Source: Zymobacter sp047495495 (GTDB taxonomy: Bacteria; Pseudomonadota; Gammaproteobacteria; Pseudomonadales; Halomonadaceae). Taken from it: a DNA stretch of 64,000 bases. The stretch lies in the NCBI RefSeq assembly GCF_047495495.1, contig NZ_CP179930.1:2666001-2730000 (forward strand), read 5' to 3'. The notes under the pieces are model-generated. The model searched no databases and had not been told where the DNA came from. It saw nothing but the letters and a program-made list of their open reading frames with translations. The position numbers and the translations under genes are program-made. Of this stretch, positions 52,540 through 61,250 are shown one piece after another (within the stretch, counting starts at the first letter, position 1; every line of letters begins with the position of its first letter).

Positions 52540-53810
52540 CGAATCCGTTCGTACGCCGTGATGGCGTACTGCATGCCGAAGCGGTCGACCTGAGAGAGGT
52601 CGCCCGCATTCACGGCACGCCATGCTATGTGTACTCTCGGCAGGCCTTCACCGAACACTTCAACGCCTACCAGCAGGCCTTCGCCGCTCAGAATGCGCTG
52701 GTCTGCTACGCGCTTAAGGCCAACGGCAATCTGGCCGTACTGAATTTGCTGGCCCGCCTCGGCGCAGGCTTCGACATCGTGTCGGTCGGTGAGCTCGAAC
52801 GCGTGCTGGCCGCAGGCGGCGATGCTTCCCGCGTCGTCTTCTCCGGCGTTGCTAAGCGCGAAGACGAAATGGCCCGCGCACTGTCGGCAGGCATTAAATG
52901 CTTCAACATCGAATCCGTGCCCGAGCTGGATCGCCTCAATACTGTGGCGGCTCGACTGGGCAAGCGCGCGCCGATCTCACTGCGCGTCAATCCGGACGTC
53001 GATGCGAACACCCACCCGTATATTTCTACGGGATTGAAAGACAACAAGTTCGGCATTGCGATCGAAGATGCCGAAGAGGCATACCTGCATGCGCAGTCGC
53101 TGTCACACCTTGATATCGTCGGTGTCGACTGCCATATCGGTTCTCAGCTAACAACGCTGACACCGTTCCTCGACGCGCTCGACCGCGTGATCGTGCTGAT
53201 CGGCAAGCTGGCGGCTCAGGGCATCACCCTGAAACACATCGACCTAGGCGGCGGCGTAGGCGTCGACTATCAGGGCGAAGTGCCGCCGTCACTGACCGAG
53301 TACGCAGCGGAAGTCCGCCGTCGCCTTGACGCGCACGACTACACCCGCTCGCTCAGCGTGATCCTCGAACCGGGCCGTTCCATTGCGGCCAATGCGGGGA
53401 TCCTGCTGACGCAGGTCGAGTTCGTGAAACTGTCAGATGCCAAGGCCTTTGCGATCGTCGATGCCGGCATGAACGACCTGATTCGCCCTTCGCTGTATCA
53501 GGCTTGGCAACGCATCGAACGCGTCAACGAACAAGACGATGGTAAGGAGCGCACGCATGCCGCCTTCGACATCGTCGGTCCGGTCTGTGAATCTGGCGAC
53601 TTCCTCGGCAAAGAGCGCGAACTGTCGCTGGCCGCGGGCGATCTGCTGGCAGTGTTCTCAGCCGGTGCCTACGGGTTCACCATGGCCTCAAACTACAATG
53701 CCCGCCCCCGTCCGGCTGAGCTGATGGTCGACGGCAACGCATGCCATGTCGTACGCGAGCGCGAGACCATCGCCTCGCTGTGGCACGGCGAGCACTGCCT
53801 GCCTCACTGA
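52536..53810 (+). CDS. lysA: Diaminopimelate decarboxylase
   Basis: Final step of lysine synthesis. 424 residues; PLP-binding lysine in CYALKAN (K61), SVGELERVLAAG, HIGSQLT, the GGGVGVDY glycine loop, EPGRSIAANAG, and CESGDFLGKER with the substrate-contacting Cys. Coupled to lptM by a 4-nt overlap; dapF follows after ~108 nt. Confidence 0.96.
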   Translation: MTNPFVRRDGVLHAEAVDLREVARIHGTPCYVYSRQAFTEHFNAYQQAFAAQNALVCYALKANGNLAVLNLLARLGAGFDIVSVGELERVLAAGGDASRVVFSGVAKREDEMARALSAGIKCFNIESVPELDRLNTVAARLGKRAPISLRVNPDVDANTHPYISTGLKDNKFGIAIEDAEEAYLHAQSLSHLDIVGVDCHIGSQLTTLTPFLDALDRVIVLIGKLAAQGITLKHIDLGGGVGVDYQGEVPPSLTEYAAEVRRRLDAHDYTRSLSVILEPGRSIAANAGILLTQVEFVKLSDAKAFAIVDAGMNDLIRPSLYQAWQRIERVNEQDDGKERTHAAFDIVGPVCESGDFLGKERELSLAAGDLLAVFSAGAYGFTMASNYNARPRPAELMVDGNACHVVRERETIASLWHGEHCLPH

Positions 53811-53918
53811 CCGCACGGTCGCCTGCTGCGGGGTGCATGCCTGCGCCCCGCCAGCCCTCTGCGGTATTCTCGAATCCACCGGGGCCTTCGCGCCATCGTC
53901 TACTGTCCGGAGCACAAG

Positions 53919-54770
53919 ATGCTGCTGAATTTCACCAAAATGCACGGCCTGGGCAACGACTTCATGGTCGTTGACGGCATCACCCAACGGGTGCGTCTGA
54001 CCACGGAGCAGATCGGCGAGCTGTCCGACCGCCACACCGGCATCGGCTTCGACCAACTGCTGCTGGTTGAGCCACCGCGTCACCCCGATATGGATTTTCG
54101 CTACCGTATCTTCAACGCGGACGGCAGCGAAGTCGAAAACTGCGGCAACGGAGCGCGCTGCTTTGCCCGCTTCGTACGCGATAAGCAGCTCACCCGCAAG
54201 CGCACGCTCAATGTCGAGACGGCCGGTGGCCCACTGACGCTGATCGTCACTCAGAACCAGCAGGTACGCGTCGATATGGGCAGCCCACGCTTTGCTCCCG
54301 ACAGCCTGCCGTTTATTGCCGATGACGATGCGCTGGAGCATACCTTGGCGCTGCCGACGGAAACGGCGGGGTTGACGCAGGTCGATGTTAGCGTCGTATC
54401 CATGGGCAACCCGCATGCGGTACTGCTGGTCGATGATGTTGAACAGGCCCCCGTTGAAGCGCTCGGTCCCGTCTTGGAATCGCACGAACGCTTCCCGCGT
54501 CGCGTCAATGTCGGTTTCATGCAGATCAAGAACCGCAGCCGCATCGACCTACGCGTCTTCGAACGTGGCACGGGCGAAACACGCGCCTGCGGTACCGGTG
54601 CCTGCGCGGCCGTTGCGTCGGGCATTCGGCGCGGATTGCTGGACACGCGCACCAAAGTACGTCTGCCGGGCGGCACGCTGACCATCGAATGGAGTGGTCA
54701 TCCTGACGAGTCACTGTTTATGACCGGCCCCGTCGCAACAGTATTCGAAGGCCGTATCGAACTTGAGTGA
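53919..54770 (+). CDS. dapF: Diaminopimelate epimerase
   Basis: Interconverts LL- and meso-diaminopimelate for lysine and peptidoglycan. 283 residues; FTKMHGLGNDFMVVD at the start, both catalytic cysteines in VENCGNGARC (Cys75) and RACGTGACA (~225). CGGAG precedes the ATG. It stands between lysA and xerC. In most gammaproteobacteria a DUF484 gene lies between dapF and xerC; here only 16 nt separate them. Confidence 0.96.
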   Translation: MLLNFTKMHGLGNDFMVVDGITQRVRLTTEQIGELSDRHTGIGFDQLLLVEPPRHPDMDFRYRIFNADGSEVENCGNGARCFARFVRDKQLTRKRTLNVETAGGPLTLIVTQNQQVRVDMGSPRFAPDSLPFIADDDALEHTLALPTETAGLTQVDVSVVSMGNPHAVLLVDDVEQAPVEALGPVLESHERFPRRVNVGFMQIKNRSRIDLRVFERGTGETRACGTGACAAVASGIRRGLLDTRTKVRLPGGTLTIEWSGHPDESLFMTGPVATVFEGRIELE

Positions 54771-54786
54771 ATAAGGAAGGGACACC

Positions 54787-55695
54787 ATGACTGCGCCGCT
54801 ACAGCCCATCGTTGATGAGCTACTGCACGGGCTAGCCTCACGCCGAAGCCCTGCCACGCTGGACGCCTATCGCCGTGATCTGGCGCATTTCATGGGGTTT
54901 CTGACCAAGGCAGTGGCACCTGATGTGCCACAGGCCCTGCATTTCTCGACCGCGCTACTGCGCCGCTATCTGGCCAGCGAACGCACCCGCGGCCTATCGG
55001 CCCGCACGCTCGCGCGTCGGCAGGCCGCCCTGCGGCAGCTTGGCGATCAGTTGCTGTCGGCACAGTTGATCGACAGCAACCCTGCTCGCCTGCTGGATAC
55101 TCCCCGCCAGCCACAACACCTGCCCCATCCGGTAGACGTCGACCTGCTCAACCGCATGCTCGACGAGCCGCATGATGGCTCACCGCTGGGCTTCCGCGAT
55201 CAGGCCATGCTGGAACTGTTTTACTCGTCAGGACTGCGACTGGCCGAACTCGCATCGCTCGATCTCGGTGATCTTCAGGCCCAGCGCGTACGCGTGATTG
55301 GGAAAGGCAACAAGCCGCGCCAGGTGCCCGTTGGCCGCAAGGCTGCGCAAGCATTGAAGGACTGGCTGGGCATTCGTTCGACATTCACCGCAGCGGAAGA
55401 GCCTGCGCTGTTTGTGAGCCAGCAAGGTACCCGCCTCGGCCACCGTGCGATCCAGAAGCGACTTGATCTTGTGGCGCGCGAGCGTGGGCTGCCCGAGCAT
55501 CTTCACCCCCACCGCTTACGCCACTCGTTCGCTACCCACCTGCTGGAATCCAGCCACGACCTGCGCGCCATTCAAGAACTGCTGGGGCATGCCCAGCTCG
55601 CGACGACACAGGTCTATACCCAGCTCGACTGGCAACAGCTGGCTGAAAGCTACGATCATGCCCACCCTCGCGCCCACCGCAAACGCTCGCCGTGA
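54787..55695 (+). CDS. xerC: Tyrosine recombinase XerC
   Basis: Resolves chromosome dimers at dif with XerD. 302 residues: N-terminal SAM-like core-binding domain (LHGLASRRSPATLDAYRRDL), catalytic residues Arg in SGLRLAELASLDLGD, Lys in VIGKGNKPRQVP, HPHRLRHSF (His, Arg), LLGHAQLATTQVYTQ (His and nucleophile Tyr). Chosen as XerC over XerD or an integrase because of its place after dapF. AAGGAAGG precedes the ATG. Confidence 0.94.
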   Translation: MTAPLQPIVDELLHGLASRRSPATLDAYRRDLAHFMGFLTKAVAPDVPQALHFSTALLRRYLASERTRGLSARTLARRQAALRQLGDQLLSAQLIDSNPARLLDTPRQPQHLPHPVDVDLLNRMLDEPHDGSPLGFRDQAMLELFYSSGLRLAELASLDLGDLQAQRVRVIGKGNKPRQVPVGRKAAQALKDWLGIRSTFTAAEEPALFVSQQGTRLGHRAIQKRLDLVARERGLPEHLHPHRLRHSFATHLLESSHDLRAIQELLGHAQLATTQVYTQLDWQQLAESYDHAHPRAHRKRSP

Positions 55696-55714
55696 CGGCC
55701 CAAGCACTCACCGT

Positions 55715-56659
55715 CTAGCGCAACAGCCCCTGCTCGAACGCCCACATGACCTGCTCGCCCTCGCGGCGAAGTCGTCCCACACCACTGTCACCAAAGTGCG
55801 TGGTGAAAATCAGTGCCTCGTGGGCCTCGGCATACGCCATCATGCGCTGCCGTGACTGCGTCGCTGCCGGTAGAAACTCGCAATAGCGCGAATTGACCTC
55901 CGGATGAAGCACCTGCACGGGATGATGCATAACATCTCCCCAGAACAGCGCCGTCTGCCCCTGCGACGTCACTGAAATGGAGGCGTGGTCAGCACTGTGG
56001 CCGGGGGACGCGTGAAATGTGAAACCCATCACGTTCTCTCCCATCGCAATAGGGTCCGCCAACCCAGCATCGACCACCGGCAGTACGCTGTCCTCGAACA
56101 CGCCGCCTCGCGGGAAGTGATGGGGCTGTCCCATGCCGAATGCGTCGATCGTCCGCTGCACCCGCGCCGTATCGTTCTCACTCAGCGCCGCGTTGTAGTC
56201 AAACTCACGCTGAGAGAAGACATAGCGCGCCCGCGGAAACGTCGGCCGCCAGCGACCATCGCGCAGTGCCGTATTCCACCCTACATGATCGGCGTGCAAG
56301 TGAGTCGCCAGCACGAGGTCGACATCGTCCGGCGTCACACCGGCTTCGCGCAGATAGGCCAGAAACGGCGTCTGCAAATGATCGAACATCGGCGCTCCGG
56401 GGCGGTGCTTGTCATTGCCCGACCCGGTGTCGATCAGCACCGTATGCGTGGGTGTCTGCACCAGCCACGAGTGGATGCTCTGACGCAACCGCTGATGTTC
56501 GGCATCGTAAGAAGCGGCTCCCCAACGGGCAACGTCGCGCGCCAGCACGGCGGCATCGTCATAGGGGAACAGGGTGCCAATATCAGCGAAGTCCATCTGC
56601 TGTTCGGGAATGCGCGTGACGGTCAGGTCACCGACGCGAAAGGTCATTAAGGGCTGCAT
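55715..56659 (-). CDS. MBL-fold metallo-hydrolase
   Basis: 314 residues. Metal motif THLHADHVG (~118-126), upstream VLIDTGSGND, later HASPGHSADHASI and the GDVMHHP segment with a bridging Asp. This resembles quorum-quenching-lactonase and related MBL hydrolases (AttM/AiiA-like or YtnP-like), but those labels cannot be separated by eye. It is divergent from, and likely controlled by, the LysR-type gene 66 bp away. Convergent with xerC. Confidence 0.83.
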   Translation of the reverse strand: MQPLMTFRVGDLTVTRIPEQQMDFADIGTLFPYDDAAVLARDVARWGAASYDAEHQRLRQSIHSWLVQTPTHTVLIDTGSGNDKHRPGAPMFDHLQTPFLAYLREAGVTPDDVDLVLATHLHADHVGWNTALRDGRWRPTFPRARYVFSQREFDYNAALSENDTARVQRTIDAFGMGQPHHFPRGGVFEDSVLPVVDAGLADPIAMGENVMGFTFHASPGHSADHASISVTSQGQTALFWGDVMHHPVQVLHPEVNSRYCEFLPAATQSRQRMMAYAEAHEALIFTTHFGDSGVGRLRREGEQVMWAFEQGLLR

Positions 56660-56725
56660 AGCGGTCTCTCAGGTTGACGGTCGTTACAAGGGAGCGTATT
56701 CCATGCCCTATCATTTTTGAAATCG

Positions 56726-57664
56726 ATGCGAAACATGACCGCCATCAACCATTTCGATCTTCGTGCCTTCGACCTCAACCTGCTGATCGCCTTCGATGCC
56801 TTGATGCGCGACCGCAGTGTGACGCGCGCCGCTACTCGCCTCAAGGTCGGGCAGCCTGCCATGAGCCACAGCCTATCGGTACTGCGCACGCTGTTTCAGG
56901 ATGAGCTGTTCATCCGCGTCGGCGCGCGCATGCAACCCACCGCCCGCGCTACGGCCATCGCCCCAGCGATAGAAGCGGCCCTGCTGTCGCTCCAGCAGAC
57001 CATCTATGCCCCCGCTGCTTTCGATCCCGCCACGGATCAGCGCCTTTTTCGTATCGGTGTGTCGAAGGAGGTAGAAACGCTGGTCATGCCAACGCTAGCG
57101 GCCCATCTGAACAGTGAAGCGCCACAGATACGCGTGCACAGCCGCATCGTGCTGCGCAAGGACATCACCCGCCAGCTGGACGAACAGGCGATCGACTTCG
57201 CCATAGGCTGTTTCGACCCGCCCGCGCAGCGCTATCATCGACACATGCTGTATGCCCAGTCGCTGAGCTGCGTCTTCAACCCTGACCAACTGTCCCTCTC
57301 AACGCCACTGTCGCTGAAAAACTACCTCCAACAACCGCATGCGCTGGTGACAATGAGCGAAGACCTGCAAGGCTGTTTGAGTGAAGCACTCGACCGCGTG
57401 GGCCACCGCCTCAACGTTGCCATCGCCAGTGCCGATTTCCTGAGCGTGCTTGATACCGTCGCCACGGCCCCACTGATCGGCACACTGCCGACCCGCATAG
57501 CCCGCCGCTACGGCCCACGCTTTGGGCTGATCGAACAGCCCATCCCTCTCACCCTCGGCATGCCGGACGTGTCACTGCTGTGGACGACAACACAGGACCA
57601 AGACCCCGCTACACACTGGCTACGTGCACTAATCGCACGCATCACGGCCCAATCCGAGCACTGA
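56726..57664 (+). CDS. LysR-type transcriptional regulator
   Basis: 312 residues. N-terminal winged helix-turn-helix: FDLNLLIAFDALMRDRSVTRAATRLKVGQPAMSHSLSVLR in several motif blocks, followed by a substrate-binding-like domain. The N-terminal FDLNLL...F-x-AL-x-x-RSVTRAA pattern is that of the NodD/LeuO-like group. Start uncertain: TTG at 56717, ATG at 56726 and ATG at 56735 are all in frame with no good ribosome site. It probably regulates the divergent MBL-fold hydrolase gene. Confidence 0.87.
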   Translation: MRNMTAINHFDLRAFDLNLLIAFDALMRDRSVTRAATRLKVGQPAMSHSLSVLRTLFQDELFIRVGARMQPTARATAIAPAIEAALLSLQQTIYAPAAFDPATDQRLFRIGVSKEVETLVMPTLAAHLNSEAPQIRVHSRIVLRKDITRQLDEQAIDFAIGCFDPPAQRYHRHMLYAQSLSCVFNPDQLSLSTPLSLKNYLQQPHALVTMSEDLQGCLSEALDRVGHRLNVAIASADFLSVLDTVATAPLIGTLPTRIARRYGPRFGLIEQPIPLTLGMPDVSLLWTTTQDQDPATHWLRALIARITAQSEH

Positions 57665-57837
57665 CGCCCTTCCGGCAACGCGCCCATTGCCCCAGTACCC
57701 CAATCAGCTATACTGCGCGCTCGCCCCTCCCGGGCGAGCACTTCCTCGCACCACGCCGAAGCGCTCAGGCTCACGGCACGCGGGGGTTCCCCCTCTTAAG
57801 CCATCTCTTTTATGGCCCTCTTTCAGGAGGTCATCAC

Positions 57838-58698
57838 ATGTCCCACAAAGCGACATGGAATGAAACGCTCCACGCCGGTTTTGGCCAATACTTTACCGTC
57901 GACCGCGAGCTTTACCGCGAACGCACCGAGCACCAAGATCTCATCATCTTCGAAAACGAAGCGATGGGCCGCATCATGGCGCTGGACGGTGTCGTACAGA
58001 CCACCGAACGCGACGAGTTCATCTATCACGAAATGCTGACCCATGTGCCCTTGCTGGCCCACGGTAACGCCAAACGTGTACTGATCATCGGCGGCGGCGA
58101 CGGCGGTATGCTGCGTGAAGTGTGTCGTCATCAGAGCGTCGAACAGATCACCATGGTCGAAATCGACGCCAGCGTGGTCAGCTTCTGCAAGGAATACCTG
58201 CCGCGCCACAGCAACGGTGCCTACGACGACCCACGCTTCTCGCTGGTGATCGACGACGGCGTGAACTTCGTCAATCAAACGGACGAGACGTTCGACGTCA
58301 TCATCTCGGACTGCACCGACCCGATCGGCCCCGGTGAAAGCCTGTTCACGTCCGCCTTCTACGAAGGCTGCAAGCGCTGCCTGAACGACGGTGGCATCTT
58401 CGTCGCCCAAAATGGCGTCTGCTTCTTACAGCAGGACGAAGCCGTGACCAGCCACGTACGCCTCGGCCACTACTTCAACGATGTCACGTTCTATCAAGCG
58501 GCCGTGCCGACCTACTACGGCGGCATCATGACCTTCGCCTGGGCCAGCGACGACGCCTCGCTGCGCACGCTGGACACCGCCACGCTGCAACAGCGCTTCG
58601 CAGCTGCCGGCCTGACCTGCCGCTATTACAACCCCGCGATCCATACCGGCAGCTTCGCATTGCCGCAATACCTGCTGAACGCACTTTCGCAGGACTAA
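57838..58698 (+). CDS. speE: Spermidine synthase
   Basis: Aminopropyl transfer from decarboxylated SAM to putrescine. 286 residues, near the 288 of E. coli. WNETLHAGFGQYFTVDRELYRERTEHQDL opens with the gate residues in pieces; SAM-binding GGGDGG at 85-90; MVEID; and DCTDPIGPGE with the catalytic Asp. AGGAGG stands 7 nt before the ATG. speD follows after ~95 nt; the order speE-speD is the same as in E. coli. Confidence 0.95.
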   Translation: MSHKATWNETLHAGFGQYFTVDRELYRERTEHQDLIIFENEAMGRIMALDGVVQTTERDEFIYHEMLTHVPLLAHGNAKRVLIIGGGDGGMLREVCRHQSVEQITMVEIDASVVSFCKEYLPRHSNGAYDDPRFSLVIDDGVNFVNQTDETFDVIISDCTDPIGPGESLFTSAFYEGCKRCLNDGGIFVAQNGVCFLQQDEAVTSHVRLGHYFNDVTFYQAAVPTYYGGIMTFAWASDDASLRTLDTATLQQRFAAAGLTCRYYNPAIHTGSFALPQYLLNALSQD

Positions 58699-58792
58699 CG
58701 ACTTTTCACAGAACTAACAACTACCCGTTTGGGCACGGCTACCGTGTCACAGCACACCCCACACCTACATGTACCCCGGAGGTGCACCTGAA

Positions 58793-59581
58793 TTGAACAA
58801 GCTGAAACTGCACGGCTTCAACAACCTGACGAAAAGCCTGAGCTTCTGCATCTACGACATCTGCTACACCAGCAACGAGGCCGAGCGCGATGACTACATC
58901 GCCTATATCGACGAGCGCTACAGCGCCGATCGACTGACCGAGATCCTGAGCGAGACCTGCTCGATCATCGGGGCCAACATCCTCAACATCGCCCGTCAGG
59001 ACTACGAGCCCCAAGGGGCTAGCGTTACCGTTCTGATCAGCGAAGAACCGATCGACCCCAAAACGGTCGACACCACCGAGCACACCGGCCCCCTGCCGGA
59101 CAGCGTGGTCGCTCACCTCGACAAGAGCCATATCTGCGTGCACACCTACCCGGAAAGCCATCCGGAAGGCGGTCTCTGCACCTTCCGCGCCGATATCGAA
59201 GTGTCGACTTGCGGCCTGATCTCCCCGCTCAACGCGCTGAACTATCTGATCCACGCCCTTGAGTCTGACATCGTGACCGTCGACTACCGCGTGCGCGGTT
59301 TCACGCGCGACACCCGCGGCGTGAAGCACTTCATTGACCACGACATCACCTCGATCCAGAACTTCATGCCTGACAGCATGAAACGCTCGTATGACATGGT
59401 CGATGTGAACGTCTATCAGGAAAACATCTTCCACACCAAGATGATGCTCAAGGACTTCGACCTTGATCACTATATGTTCAAGGCTCGCCCAGAGACCATG
59501 AGTGACGCAGAACGCCAGCGCATCAGCGATCTGCTGTGGAAGGAGATGCACGAGATCTACTTCGGACGCAACATGCCGTAA
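58793..59581 (+). CDS. speD: S-adenosylmethionine decarboxylase proenzyme, TTG start
   Basis: Pyruvoyl enzyme supplying aminopropyl groups to SpeE. From the TTG it is 262 residues and aligns end to end with E. coli SpeD (264): KLKLHGFNNLTKSLSFCIYDICY at the start in pieces, the self-cleavage site DKS at Ser112 in DKSHICVHTYPE, and Cys in STCGLISPL. TTG is chosen because GGAGGT lies 9 nt upstream of it; an ATG eight codons earlier would put that ribosome site inside the gene and add a non-family peptide. A rare TTG start may hold SpeD below SpeE. Confidence 0.92.
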   Translation: MNKLKLHGFNNLTKSLSFCIYDICYTSNEAERDDYIAYIDERYSADRLTEILSETCSIIGANILNIARQDYEPQGASVTVLISEEPIDPKTVDTTEHTGPLPDSVVAHLDKSHICVHTYPESHPEGGLCTFRADIEVSTCGLISPLNALNYLIHALESDIVTVDYRVRGFTRDTRGVKHFIDHDITSIQNFMPDSMKRSYDMVDVNVYQENIFHTKMMLKDFDLDHYMFKARPETMSDAERQRISDLLWKEMHEIYFGRNMP

Positions 59582-59625
59582 GCTCGGGCCATCGCGGCCC
59601 CACTCGGGTATCACCTGATACGACA

Positions 59626-59655
59626 AGGCGGCCCTGTCGAAAGACAGGACCGCCT
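59626..59655 (+). terminator. Hairpin after speD
   Basis: Arms AGGCGGCCCTGTC and GACAGGACCGCCT (one mismatch) around GAAA, 45 nt after the stop; no T-run, so a moderate terminator. Confidence 0.55.
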
Positions 59656-59788
59656 CGGAACCTCTTCATAACAGAAGCCTGACGCACAATGGCGTCGAGC
59701 CTCCTTCATCTCCCCTTTCAGGGCACCGGCATCCACGCCGCCCTGTCGGCCATGACGTATCTACTCTCACACTTCAAGACGTCCTTCG

Positions 59789-59802
59789 CCCCCCCCCCCC
59801 CC
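59789..59802 (+). repeat. Homopolymer of 14 C
   Basis: An uninterrupted C14 followed by TCTTTTTT. Long C tracts are prone to slippage in cells and to error in sequencing. Confidence 0.95.
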
Positions 59803-59992
59803 TCTTTTTTCGCTATCAGCGCCCCGCCAACATGCGACCTTAAAGCACCGAACCCACACCGTCTCAGAGTGCTGGCCCAATCCCAAGCAGTGCAGTAATG
59901 TATTAAACCGCGCATTAATGTATGAACGATGCCCTGCTGGAATCACAACAATCGGGTGACACTACACCACCATATTCAGGATGATAAACAAG

Positions 59993-61006
59993 ATGCCCAC
60001 CCTATACCGCTCGCTGCTGCTTCTATTGCTATTGGTATCAAGCGGCGTGCAGGCACTGCCCTCCGTCGGCTTTGCTGAAATAAGACAGGATGAGCACAGC
60101 GAAAGGCCGCTCGATATTGCGCTCTGGTATCCCACCTCCGCCCAAGAACCCCTTGTTGCCGTTGCAGACAATCCCGTGCTGCAAGGCGTGCAGGTCATTC
60201 GCAATGCAGCGCCTGCACACGGACGGCGTGCGCTTATCGTAATGTCGCACGGCTATGGCGGTAACTGGCGCAACCTCAGCTGGTTGGCCTACGCCCTAGC
60301 GCGCCAAGGATACATCGTGGCATCACCCAATCACCCGGGCACCACAACGTTCAATAAAGACAAACAGCAGGCAAGACAATCATGGCAACGCCCGCACGAC
60401 TTGAGCAGAGTCATTGACGCTCTGGCATCCAGTGACATCGCCGGCGACATTGATGCGAACAGGATAGCGGTGATCGGGCACTCACTTGGCGGATGGACAG
60501 TGATTGCCGCAAGTGGCGGTCGCTTTTCCCCCGAACAGTTCAAACGCGACTGTGAATCCCACCCGGCACTCAAGAACTGCCAGCTGAGTGAAGCGTTAGG
60601 ACTGGATCAGGACCAGATAGAAGAAGACATGCGGGACCCTAGAATAAAAGCGGTTGTCTCTCTGGATGCTGGACTAGTAAGGGGATTCACGCCCACAAGC
60701 CTTGAAAGGATAACCATTCCCTCACTCATCCTTGCCGCAGGGGTCGATATCGCTAACGTGCCCGCCGACCTAGAATCAGGGTATCTAACCCACTTCCTGC
60801 CAGCGGCCCATTCGCACTCCGTTACCCTCGCGGATGCAACCCATTTCAGCTTCATGCAGGTATGTAAGCCCGGCGCGGAAGGCATGCTCAAGGAAGAAAA
60901 TCCCGGCGACGAAATCATCTGCCATGACGGCGGCACAAGGGCACGAACAGCGATCCACGATGAGATTGCAAAGATCGTTATACGCTTTCTTGGGAAAACC
61001 CTCTGA
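59993..61006 (+). CDS. Secreted alpha/beta hydrolase (dienelactone-hydrolase/PAF-acetylhydrolase-like)
   Basis: 337 residues with a Sec signal peptide (LLLLLLLVSSGVQA-L). The hydrolase fold is clear: IALWYPT, VMSHGYGG (oxyanion region), nucleophile elbow GHSLGG (~162-167), an Asp after VSLDAGL, and the late ADATHFSF histidine. It contains a small insertion with Cys pairs (DCESHPALKNC; QVCKPG...IICHD). Probably a periplasmic esterase or lipase of unknown substrate. Of two close ATGs the second is chosen for spacing from AGGA. The Sel1-like paralog follows 244 bp later on the same strand. Confidence 0.82.
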   Translation: MPTLYRSLLLLLLLVSSGVQALPSVGFAEIRQDEHSERPLDIALWYPTSAQEPLVAVADNPVLQGVQVIRNAAPAHGRRALIVMSHGYGGNWRNLSWLAYALARQGYIVASPNHPGTTTFNKDKQQARQSWQRPHDLSRVIDALASSDIAGDIDANRIAVIGHSLGGWTVIAASGGRFSPEQFKRDCESHPALKNCQLSEALGLDQDQIEEDMRDPRIKAVVSLDAGLVRGFTPTSLERITIPSLILAAGVDIANVPADLESGYLTHFLPAAHSHSVTLADATHFSFMQVCKPGAEGMLKEENPGDEIICHDGGTRARTAIHDEIAKIVIRFLGKTL

Positions 61007-61250
61007 GAGGCTTTTTCCTGATACTCAAGTTTGAATAGCACGCAAATCTTTCGATAGAGCATTAGCATCCCTCGCTAATGCTCCCATGCGGGCTTTGTGC
61101 ATAGCGGAAATATCAAACCAAATAGGTGGAGAAAACGGCCCCCATATTTTATATGGGCCAATTTTGCATATCTCCTATATAATCAACTAAACACTCAAGA
61201 CATTTAGTCAATAAGCCATAAATTCTCTTTTCATACAGGGATATATGCAC

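Larger units (their letters stand above)
59582..59992. other. Intergenic region after speD with a C14 homopolymer
   Basis: About 410 bp. Contains a hairpin after speD, a run of 14 C, and presumably the promoter of the secreted hydrolase. A 69-codon frame crossing the C-run has no ribosome site and is not called. Confidence 0.5.

Noticed and set aside
52400..52560. Lysine riboswitch ahead of lysA
   Set aside because: lysA starts inside the end of lptM with a 4-nt overlap, leaving no leader.
54787..55695. Phage or integron integrase
   Set aside because: The protein has XerC length and stands directly after dapF, the normal xerC position.
58739..59626. 295-codon open frame antisense to speD
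   Set aside because: Composition shadow; speD matches its family end to end.
59689..59898. 69-codon frame crossing the C14 run
   Set aside because: No ribosome site, low-complexity product, frame depends on homopolymer length.
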